NCBI RefSeq assembly: GCF_002443255.2
Contig: NW_019211456.1
Coordinates: 14,468,229 to 14,532,228, forward strand
From: Varroa destructor
Lineage: Eukaryota > Arthropoda > Arachnida > Mesostigmata > Varroidae
Reading direction: 5' to 3'
Length of the DNA stretch: 64,000 nt
The notes under the pieces were generated by a model, which saw only the letters and a program-made list of their open reading frames with translations, had not been told where the DNA came from and searched no databases. Shown here piece by piece: positions 46,826-57,159 of this stretch (its first letter is position 1; every line of letters starts with the position of its first letter). A program made the translations under genes and the position numbers.

Positions 46826-47846
46826 TTACAGGTTAGAGCAAATATTGTTTAACAGTTTGAAGGTCTATTACATTTTCTTTTAACCCTCACTTTTATTACA
46901 CTTAACACTGTTGTTATTTCAACAAATGCAAAATGAAAACGCTCAAATTTTTAAAGGACTTTTACCCCCACTTCGTGTAAAACTTTGTGTATAAAAACTC
47001 ATCAAATTTTTATATCAAATTATTATTATTATCATTACAGATTATGATTCCTTGCTTTTGTTCGGTTTTCCGTAAATCACAGTCATCATTGCACGCTTTG
47101 ACCGTTAAATTTGACTTTATGAATCGACCATAGAGGGTTCCGTGATGAAGATCTCAAAATAAAGCACAAGTGTGTGGATGCGTCATGGTCGCCGCAGTTA
47201 TCGTACTATCTTGTCGTCCCACTGCGGTTATTCTTGTTCTGTCATTACATTATTTCACTGAATTATTTTGACCTATTCCGTTTCTTTGATGTACTAATGT
47301 GAACAATTTGATTACTATAATACCGTTATCTTGCTTTGATTCTTTCGTAATCCTAATTTAGGTATTCCGCCCTACTGTTCCGGCCATTTTGTAACATCTT
47401 GTTCCCTTATGTCAATTATTTTGCCCCAATAGACAATTTTTTTTTTATCTTGGGCTAAATTGACTAAGAAGGTTAAGGTAAATATGTAGGTTTTTTTAGA
47501 ACTTGGCCATTTTTAGAGAAGGGCGATATCTACTTTCTTTCAGAGATCAAATTGTATTTTCCTATTTCGTTGACCTAAAAAGTTGAGAAAATTATTCGCA
47601 GGTATTCAACCTGTGTTTTTTTCAAAAATTACATTTTTCTCTCAATCCATTTTAAGATTTATGGAACGGACCTTCATATTTATTAGCGCTGAAATATATT
47701 TCAACACACGACGTTTTCTTTCTTTATAAACCAATGATGACTAGGTGCTCACAAAAACCTTAACGCTTTTCGTAAAAAAATCCAAAAAAAACAGCTACTA
47801 TTGGAAGGCAGTCACCTCTCCTGAAGGTTCGCTTGGCTGCACCTAG

Positions 47847-47872
47847 ATTGTATTATATATGTATAATACAAT
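47847..47872. repeat. Inverted repeat, 11-bp arms
   Basis: ATTGTATTATA (47847-47857) and TATAATACAAT (47862-47872) are perfect reverse complements around a 4-base loop, within a stretch rich in TATACATATA-type palindromes up to about 47935. Confidence 0.85.
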
Positions 47873-48431
47873 AGGATATACATATACATGTATACACTAT
47901 ATATACATATAGGATAAAGGTATTTATAATATGTATAAAGGTAAATTCGCAACTATAAAAGTTGGTGTTATTTTTCCTTGACTCCAAAGAAACTGTTGAA
48001 AAAAATTTTCCCCAAGTTTAAATGTACTTTTACTTTGCTTTCCTCTCGCGCTAATTTTAATATAGGTTTAGTAGCCTTTAATACAGGAACATGTAATTTT
48101 TGACCGGGTGGAAATATGTCATTGCCTTTTGTCAAAAATAGCTGTGTTTCCAGCTCAACCCTCCTAGATAAGTTTAGTGCCCTATATAATGAACATAGGT
48201 TATAATAGAGGCTCTCTCATGTTCATTATTTACGTGTAGTTTTGATGACTGCTTTGCCCTATGCAAGATCGTCATAAGAAGTCGATCACTTTATTTCACT
48301 TTTATGTAGCGGTCTATTCACATAGATAGATCTAGGGAGTCATTGGATCCTACCTCAACCCCTAATTATATTTTTTCTCGGACAAAGTGTTTACGCAGAT
48401 GATACGGCGTTTCGCATATCAATTGTTACAG

Positions 48432-48459
48432 TTTTACGCCCTCGATAGAGGGCGTAAAA
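48432..48459. repeat. Hairpin with GC-rich stem, followed by poly(A)
   Basis: TTTTACGCCCTC (48432-48443) and GAGGGCGTAAAA (48448-48459) form a perfect 12-bp stem with loop GATA. AAAGT-type A-rich repeats follow to about 48492. Confidence 0.9.
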
Positions 48460-49044
48460 AGTAAAAAAAAAAAAAGTAAAAAAAGTAAAAACGAAGTAGC
48501 TATGGGAAAACCATCATTCTTCCGATAAATAGTCCTAGTTCTAAACATGAGATAGTCTCTTTAATAAACACAACTGTTTGAAGAGACATTAATAAGAGCA
48601 CGTACTTCAATACACATATGTAGCTTCGTGAAGCATCATAATGATGTTCTACTGGCCTAAGTTCCTAGTCACCTGTTTTTCTTTTTTAGGCAACAACGAA
48701 TTGAAAAAGGTCGTTGGATAATTCAGTTGGGTTTTTTTTCCTATGAGTTAAACAAGGCTTTGCGCACCTATCCGATAAAGCTCCTCACGCACGGGTTGCT
48801 CAGAACAATATACATAGGAACATGGCAGTTCACTCAATGATATACATCTAGCAGCGTTTCGCGGCTCAAACATTTTCGTGTTGGTCATTTTTATTGATGG
48901 ACCCGTCACCTACCGATATTATAGACTGCTTACATTATATAGATATGATGCGAATCGATGTTGTGTTCTCCAATTGGGTCAGCCGTTCTACGTAACTCCG
49001 CGAGCCGCCCTCCCTGCGCACCGAGGTCCAGCAGCAGAAATAAC

Positions 49045-49146
49045 ATAGGAGGCAGGCTACAATGATGGCTATGACGCACCAGTTACATCTGAAGCTGCAT
49101 TATCTCCCACATTCAAGATTCGAAACAATGCACGTCAGCTTCATGT

Positions 49147-49177
<31 letters not shown>

Positions 49178-49250
49178 AACGAAAAAGAACTCAACGACTC
49201 GTGTCTCGTTGCGAAGCTGCCTGAGGTTGCTACGTATTCTTTTTTCTGAG
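49045..49250 (+). other. Open frame with poly-aspartate run, unidentified
   Basis: The + strand frame reads GYNDGYDAPVTSEAALSPTF, then a run of nine Asp (GAC/GAT repeat, about 49147-49173), then NEKELNDSCLVAKLPE, and stops at about 49248-49250. It has no ATG in frame. Upstream, the same frame is open back to about 48820 apart from one TAG at 49042-49044. It could be an exon, a pseudogene with one nonsense change, or a chance frame stretched by the trinucleotide repeat. No family is recognised. Confidence 0.2.
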
Positions 49251-52200
49251 AGAATCTTTCTTGGCTTGAATACAAAACACCCAGAATACCTGCATCGACA
49301 TGCCTATTCTCTTCTCTATGGCCTTGTCTGAGTTAACGGCGTCGGTAGTATGTCGTCGCGTGACGAACAGCAAGCACCTATGGTTGGCCTACCCGCTTCA
49401 TTGGCTAACCAGCAACGCTGACATGTGTCAAAACGCTGAAGCGTAACGTCTTAACGAAAGCGCCATCGATTGACATAACCTTCTTCAGCAGAATGAGCGA
49501 AATTATGGTTGACTATACAGCCAAAATAAGGACTGTATTGAACTGATAGATGATAAGAATCAGTCGAACTGAGGTATATGCATGTAGTGATTCTAGACTG
49601 GTGTGTCAATGCATATTTTTCGATTACGTACTGTATGATGCATATATAACGACCTTACTGTACATTAGCGGATAGCTAAACGAGCGGTCAAGATTATTTC
49701 GTATGCTACTTACTAATATATATACCTTTTGGTTGGCTTAATATGATCGAAGCAAAATTGTCCTTGGTACTACGATAGGGAAATTTAAAAATGCTTGTAA
49801 ATTGTTTATAGATAAATTAGGCAGGATTATTATGTGCCTTTTCTTTGAGCCATACTACTTTCTTCATGCAGTGAGTCACAAGGTGCACATAGAGAATATT
49901 AGAATTTTATTTAGCTAGTAAAACTCCGTCCTGCATAAAGTCTTTGTACGGCCTATTCATTCATATGATGGCAGCACGAAATACATAACGAGAGAGCTTT
50001 AACGAAATCAAAGTGAATTTTTTAATCTACAGATTCTTAATCTTTTCTTCAGTTTTAATATTGATATGGGGTGGGGGCAATGCTTAAACAGCATGCTGTA
50101 GATCTCACCTAATTTTTACTCGACTTGAGAGTACCTAGTTTCCACAGAGGATTTCGGTTTACGCTCGCTGTGACCTAGTCAATTAAGTACTTCCAAAACA
50201 TATGCGCCATACTTTTCTATTGTAGTATTACTCTAAGGACAGCTATCGCGACTCTTAGGCTAACAAATTGCAATTTCCATGCTCAGAGTAGAATATGAAC
50301 CTGCCTTGAATGTCCACAAATCGCCTAAATGTCGTCATATGGGCATAAACATTTCATTTTTGAAATTGTGTCAAATTGCTTGACAATATTACCGCGCGTG
50401 AGATACAAAAACGTATTTTATACACCACAGTTCTGCAGTGGAGTATCTTATCGATTGGCTATCTTTTACGAGCACTCAATGAAGAACTTTGGAATCATTA
50501 TATTCTACCAGAGTATAATAATTCCAAACGAATATACTTACTATGTTCAAGTATTTGCTACTAAATGGGGGCCACTGTGTCCTTACTAAAAGGGATCGTC
50601 TACAATGAAATCCTACAGACAAATAGCCGGATGGCAAAGAGCCAAAGTACATACTAAGAGAATATGTTTTATAGATAGCAAAGGCCAACATCCTTAATCT
50701 TGGTCGCAATGAAAACCTCATTAGTATATATATTCATTGCCCCTCTTTCAAACTTTACCGAGCATATGATTTAACACTTCGTGTGGCGTTTGTAAAGCAC
50801 CTCTTATATTGTTCTGTGTCAGCTGAATTAGTTATGTTGAATTTTAACAGTTGTTTTCGTTATACAGGGGATCGATGACGGACAGTATTTGTCACAGCAG
50901 CTCATTCAGCTTGTGGTTGCGTTGCGTAAATCATCAGACCTATAGACTACGTATCTATACGTAGTTACTATATGACGCCTTCTTCCCTGATGCAGCTTTT
51001 CATTCGTGACTGTGTATTGTTGCGTTTGTATTGAAACAGCCAGGGTAACACTCGGATAATTCTCAGACGTACTTGGAAACAAACAGATCAGTGATTCTTC
51101 GTCAGCGGGTTAGAGCCCAGAGCCTTCTTTAGGAATGCAGGTTTGATCCTGCTTAGGAATAACTAACTAGGTAGTTTCTACCATAATAATTGTGCGACGT
51201 ACCATGCCATCTGTAGCTTTAGCGCATTTTTCAGGTACGGTCATAAACGAATCATTTTTAGAAATTCGCACCGGATGTCAAAGCAGAGCTGGCTTTATAC
51301 GAATATGTTCTCAGTTTATAATTGAAGTCGTTCTCATGCAATCGTTACTTATTGCTTTGTTAATGTTTTAGCCATTAATTGAATCACAGATTTTAGTAAT
51401 AATCTATGCCTCTCTGTGTTTGGTTGCGGAGCGTGATGCAATAATCAAATCTTGCAGAAGTCAGCCCCATTTAATAAGCACCTATCAAGTGGTCAACCGG
51501 GCCATATTTTTTTTTCTTCCTAAAAGCCGTTTGTGACTTGTCCAAGTTGATCGACGTTTCAGAAATTTATTGTTCGATTTCTGTAAAATGTCTTTCTTTA
51601 CTGCCTCTCAATTAACCATAAATCAACATGTGCTATAGATAGCTAGAACCGTTCTACGAATGGTTCGTAACTGCCAGATGCCTTGATCACTATCCTCTAT
51701 AAATATAAGGCAGAACGGCAACTTGGACATGTGGTACTCTCAAGCCGACTAATCAGATCGGGTTAGGTATTGTTAACGAACCAATGTCACTCATCTCTCC
51801 TTGATAGTTGTACGATGTCCTTCTATAAGTCAAAACGAACGTATTTTGAGGCACCGCAATAAACATCCGCAACGGCTCTTACCTACCGCTATTCCGGTCT
51901 CTTGCCAGTAACTTCCCTTTTTGCAGGACAACTTTCCGTGGTTAGAAATGTTCTGTTCTGCAATGTTCGAAAGTTAACTTTAGTTAAATTTAGTCAAAAT
52001 ACAAGTACGGGTGGACATGGTCCAGCTTCCACAGGCGCCAAGGATCACTAATTTAAGGTTCTTCTAATAATGGTAATTGTGGCTGTCAACATAATTCCCG
52101 CTAAATTGCAAACATTGATATGTTCTACAGATGATCGCATTCCGTTCTCTAGATGACTAGTCTACCGTTAACGCACTACGGTTTAATCCGTGTGGAGCGA

Positions 52201-53508
52201 AAACGCCTGTCAGTAGCAGTAGTAATTCCAGTATCCATATTCGTAATAATAAAATAGTACGGAAAATTCGAGCCAGAAAGTATCAACAAACATGGCTATG
52301 ACATATGGTATCAGCTAAGCAGTCGTAAGGTGTTAACCTAGAAGCCGTCTTTTTGGGTTCAATGAAAATGGATAACATTCAGATGCCATGTCGATACAGA
52401 AACCAACGTTTGATTTTCGGATTTCTAACGGTTCGATAATTTGAGTCATTGCTACTTCGGTTTCGAGACTTCACGACACGGCTGGCTCTCCAGTCATAGG
52501 TATCATTTTGCCCAAGTACCAAAATATCAACCAACCCTCAAATAGACAAACCCGTTATTCATCGCTTAGTTCGCGTTAGTGGGTGAAAATGTACCATTAT
52601 TTAACGATAGCACGATGCAAGCATATCCGTTGATTATTTTATCTAATGATGTAGAAGAAGTATTTCGAAAACGAGATCACCAATCGAGATCAAACGAGTT
52701 ATAGCTTTATATACACTCAAGGGAAGCACTGCGTTGTATCAAACTCACTTGAGCGAGTATACATGAGCCATGGACCAGCTCCGTAAACCACTCCTATCTA
52801 AATCTTCGTAGAAGACTACTCGAGTGATTCAATAATCCATTGTTTTCGAGTTCTACTGCATTAATCTCAACTGAATGTTTTTATTTTCCCCAATCTCCGA
52901 TTGGGTGTGCGAATCGTCGACGCATGTTCGTAATTATGTCTTAATCTACATTTTTTTTTCTTTTTAAACTGATACGACCAAAAGTAAATAGTATTCGAAA
53001 TATTGGCCTTACGTGACGCTCGGTTCGTTACCAGCGTAAGCTCGTCACCTGTATGAAGATCCTTCTAAGGGGCTGTTTGATGGTTCTCCGCTGTTACGAT
53101 ATTATTACTCTAACAACATCCGTTAAAGGCCTAAAATCTATTTAGTTTTGCAGCCAGTTCTGCCGGTATATGTTTGCAAAGGTTACTGGTGACAACCTAC
53201 ATGAATTGCGGTTGACCTACACAAGAGCAAGGTAGGTTACATTCGTGTATAACTGTGACAATGAACATACAGCGTATCTTAAAAATAGCCTACGAAAGAC
53301 CACTACGTTATTCAAGAATTGTCCGAAAGCAAATGTCCGTTGTTTCCATAATCATGGCAAACATTGATACCTAAATTGCACACCGTAAATCTTAGACATG
53401 TACCCAACAGCTTCACTTGTAGCTTCCAGTCGGTAGATATGCAAGGCTTCTACAACATTGTATGTCAAAACATACCCAATAGCTTTTTCTGCCTTGTCTG
53501 ACGACACT

Positions 53509-53661
53509 TCATGGAATATCATCACAGACGACATCTCCAGCTGCCTGAGACTCTACCGTCTTGTTCGATGTTTTCTTTCTTGTCGCTTTGAGCAGTTTCT
53601 CGCTGGCTTTTCCTGCCGCTTTCAACCGTTTAGCAATTTCCTTAACTCTGTCTTCCTCTTC
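53509..53661 (-). CDS. Last exon of the - strand coiled-coil gene
   Basis: 50 codons plus TGA after acceptor TTTTAAAG. EEEDRVKEIAKRLKAAGKAS continues the charged helix of exon 3 in the same frame, then a basic segment (ATRKKTSNK) and an acidic end (CDDIP). Confidence 0.6.
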   Translation of the reverse strand, partial: EEEDRVKEIAKRLKAAGKASEKLLKATRKKTSNKTVESQAAGDVVCDDIP

Positions 53662-56600
53662 CTTTAAAAGCATATCACCCGTGTAATTATTATGGAAATG
53701 CCATCACTAATTTTGCACGATTTAGCTTATTAAATGGCTATGACAATCTTGTTATTTCGCCGAGGCTGAGGTTTGGCATTATATCACATGTGAAAAATCA
53801 TCATACCTACCAGTAAATGTTAACATGCAAATCCTACAATATATAGCAACGATAAAATAGGGTAGACATGTCCTTTCGCCTTGCGTATACCTTTTACTAA
53901 CTGATCCGCGTCATCCTGTGGTCTAAAAATATTTTTTTATTAAACGACTGGCTCTGGTTTGTCCGATAAGCTGGGAGTACAAGCAAGAATAATTTTATTT
54001 GAATATCCGTGTGAGAAACGTCGAATTTCTATTGCGAATTCTCGACCGAGTGTTGTGTGCTGAAGTGAAGCACACTGTTGTGCATTAGCAACGTCAGCAT
54101 AGATCAAAATTTGGGGCGGGTTTGGCAATGCGAATTTGTCAAACGATTGAACAGTTTGTAAACTACCCGCCACTATGGCGCAATGGGGCACAGACGATTT
54201 ATCAAGCTTAACCTTCGATCGATTATTTGATTTTTCAGACCTAACGAGATTCTAACAGCCACTACCTTTTGTTTTTGCCTCTCCCATTGAGCTTTTCGTT
54301 TCTCCATAAACTTTTTAGCTTTGTCGCTCATTTTTTGGATGATTTCCCTTCGTAAAATTGCCTCTTCCTTAGCGTTTTGCGCTTTTTTCGTGTAACGGCG
54401 AATCTTCTCCTCACGTTTACGCATCCGTTTTTCGCCTTTCTGAACCTTCTTGCGTAGTTGCAACTGTTCGGGCGTGACTGGATGCTCATCTAGTCGAGGG
54501 CAATAAGACGTGACCAACCGGACCCAATCCTGTCAATGAAAAATGCCATGTACGCGTATACGCCCGGATGTGGGTAAAGGTCGTAAAAGAAAAAAACACG
54601 GAGCGGTAATATCATAGCCTGCCAGGCCCGAAGTTCCGAGTCCGCCATAATAAGATATAATTTGAAGAAGCATCACACCAACGTAAACATACCTGTAATG
54701 TGCGTACGAGGTTTTGGGCTAACATCAATCCTTAAATCTCACTGATATATAATAGTTGTATATTCGCTTAATGGATAGCCATTTAAAACACCTTTCAAGT
54801 AAAAGGGCTGCGCAAGATAGTGGTTTACTATCAACTCTGGTACTTCATTTGTAGAATAAATGACCCAAAATGTTTTTGTCATACAAAAAACACTTCATCG
54901 ATGATAGCTTACGAACTTAGTTCTTCGAAAAGCTCTTGTTGCAGAAACAGGCACACTCTACAGGCATGTCTGTATTTGTTGAAATACAAAAAGCTATACA
55001 TTTCGCTCGCAGATTAAAGTTGGATGCTTCTAGACACATTTTTCTAATAGGTACTACTTACATTATGCAGTTATACTAATGGTAAGACAAATGTCCAAAC
55101 CACAGAGAAACAGTTGCACCAAATGTTCAATTGTAAAAAATACAGGAGCACTTTTTATGTAATTTTTATTATTCTTTTTATTAGTTTTAAAACAATTGAA
55201 TGTTAAAATGTTCTTACACAGCACACCAAGAATTTTGTCTTCTTGGGCGTACCATCTTCCCCAAAACATTCAGTTCCTGCTGCTGAAAACGACGAAGCAA
55301 TCTGCACTTCGTGGGACCTATCGTATTGCTAAGATGCATAGTTAACTGACATAAGATTATCTTAAATACTTTGAATGAACAGGAAATACAACGTTTTTTT
55401 TACGGTTTTTACCAGGATTTTGTAGTTCATATCGAAGTTAGGTATCTTTACATGCAGATATCATATATAATAATGCAAGCTTATATCTATATCTTGCATT
55501 ATACCTATATGTAAGATTTGTGAATATCATTGACGCAAGCCTTTAATTTTGAAAGTTCCTTAAAAATTATTGGGGAATCCGTTTTGTTATGAAGTCGCAA
55601 GATAATTTCAAATCGTGTTTTAATTTGATCCTTAAATTTTTTTGACGAGCCTATCTATTAATATTAATCTTCTTTTCCTACATGCGGCCTTATAATAGGA
55701 TTCTCGACAAAATTAATTCTCGACGAAATTCTTGGAATCATATTGACTTCCTACATAATGTGCCCCACTTTTAAGAGCCTCGCTTTTAAGTACCTTATTC
55801 ACAAGCGGTACCATAACACGACATCCAGCATTCGCAGAAATTTAGTTTCTCAAAGTGGGTCCTCTTCGTATAAAGCACACTCATCAAAATCCGGAACCTT
55901 ATGCAACATGTACAGGGTGTAACTGCTTTCGACTAATGATAGCTGTCGATCCGTTGAGGTCGTGCTCATCAGAAATAGCATAATACTTAATGGACAAGAC
56001 GACAACTAAAAAATGTTCAAGACATCGTTAGTTGTAAATTTTCACTAGATCACATTTTTTTACCTTCTCGAAGTCAATGTCGAAAATGCGTTCGATTTCA
56101 TGCACACTTATAGTCTGCTCCATAAATTCGTCACAGCAAGCTCGCGTCCGCTTTCCGTCGCTCGTTTGAGGCACGGCACTGCAGCCTGGTGAGAAATTAA
56201 CCTTTTTTTCTCCTGTGCATTCTCCGGCCTCGTTCACCGTCATGTCTGCAACGGATTTCTGCAAACTGCTTATCACAGCGTGCTCAAATAAGTCTACACT
56301 CTCCTGAATCGACGTTGATGAAATCCTGGGAGTAATTAAAGAAGGCAACGAATCCGATGCCTGCAAACAACAGTTAGTGCGAGAAACTGGTTTGACGAGC
56401 AGACATTACACACACAATACGACTTGGTCATGTTACCTATCTCCAATTATCTAAAAGCTAAATGAAACCCATTGGGCTTACCTATTTTTGACCAATTTTT
56501 TTCAGTGGACCAGGCATATTTAGTACCGACTAAGGGTAATCATTAGCGGCAGGCCGAAATAAATTTCGAGTTAAATTTGAGTACTTAAGCCGTTAAACAT

Positions 56601-57156
56601 AACCGCATTCCTGTACGAAATGAGTCCGCTTTTGTGCTTAAAACATCACTTTTTCGTAAGTTTAGTAGACAGACTCGTAACGACTGAATGAATTGAATCA
56701 TTAACGAAGACGCCGAAGTGCAGTTATACTCTTTATACCCAGTGTTATTTTGCAAAGTACGCTTCTTCAGTACATATACTCCGTCAGTCCTACAGTTCTA
56801 AAGTCACAAGCGTCAGTGTAGTGGATTACTAATCGATCTGCTATATTTATCCTGTAGCACTTGAAGCATGCAGTTCCGAGTGGTTAATACATCATGGGAA
56901 AAACTTTCCCAATAGTCGAAAGCGAAACGTCAGAACGTAGCCGAGGTACACAATGATCACAAAAAATTACTTACACTATAGTTCCTTTCACACTCGTCGA
57001 AGCCCTCACCTCCGTGCAATTTGCTGGACACGCACGGTCTGGTTTTCCCATCACCTGTTTTCTTGTGGTAAACCCCTTCGACGAAGCTATGCACTGAAAT
57101 GATCCGTAAGGATTAGATAATGTATCCATCACCTTGTTAGCCATCTGAGCATGCAT
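53509..57156 (-). CDS. Unidentified Lys/Arg-rich coiled-coil protein, 4 exons
   Basis: Four - strand exons join in phase 0: 57156-57010, 56360-56064, 54529-54266 and 53661-53509 (stop TGA 53511-53509). They give about 286 residues. The first half is polar and serine-rich (MHAQMANKVMDTL...). Exon 2 ends with an acidic/hydrophobic helix (ISVHEIERIFDIDFEK). Exon 3 starts DWVRLVTSYCPRLDEHPVTP and becomes a long basic helix (RKREEKIRRYTKKA...MEKRKAQWERQKQK). Exon 4 continues it (EEEDRVKEIAKRLKAAGKAS) and ends CDDIP. The basic helix suggests a coiled coil or nucleic-acid/ribosome contact. I do not recognise the family. The exon 2 to exon 3 gap is 1.5 kb, so another exon may be missing. The start is the first ATG after an in-frame TAA; a second ATG at 57144-57142 is possible. 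Confidence 0.6.
54266..54529 (-). CDS. Exon 3 of the - strand coiled-coil gene
   Basis: 88 codons after acceptor TCATTGACAG, beginning DWVRLVTSYCPRLDEHPVTP and running into a highly charged helix with about one third Lys/Arg. Donor GTAGTG, phase 0. The charge pattern and absence of stops make this the most convincing exon of the gene. Confidence 0.7.
56064..56360 (-). CDS. Exon 2 of the - strand coiled-coil gene
   Basis: 99 codons between the strong acceptor TTGTTTGCAG and donor GTAAAA, phase 0 at both ends. It encodes ASDSLPSLITPRISSTSIQE through CCDEFMEQTISVHE to DIDFEK. It is cysteine-containing and polar, with no known motif. Confidence 0.65.
57010..57156 (-). CDS. Exon 1 of the - strand coiled-coil gene
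   Basis: 49 codons from ATG at 57156-57154 to ACGGAG before donor GTGAGG (57009-57004), phase 0. A stronger-looking donor GTAAGT lies 35 bases further, but it would give phase 2 and throw the next exon out of frame. A TAA lies four codons upstream of the ATG. Confidence 0.5.
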
Positions 57157-57159
57157 ATC

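Larger units (their letters stand above)
45211..53508. other. Intergenic stretch with AT hairpins, no supported gene
   Basis: About 8 kb of AT-rich DNA. It holds the AT repeats and inverted repeats listed separately, a CGA/GAC trinucleotide run inside an open frame near 49147-49175, and a tRNA-like but defective segment near 51101-51155. No conserved domain was recognised. Confidence 0.45.

Noticed and set aside
53940..54191. 83-codon - strand frame between exons 3 and 4 of the coiled-coil gene
   Set aside because: The E3-E4 junction is already in frame, and no acceptor/donor pair would insert this frame in phase.
55200..55290. Candidate extra exon (acceptor TTTTCAG, donor GTAAGA) in the 1.5-kb intron of the coiled-coil gene
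   Set aside because: The splice signals are tempting, but no choice of acceptor keeps phase 0 on both sides without a stop or frame change.
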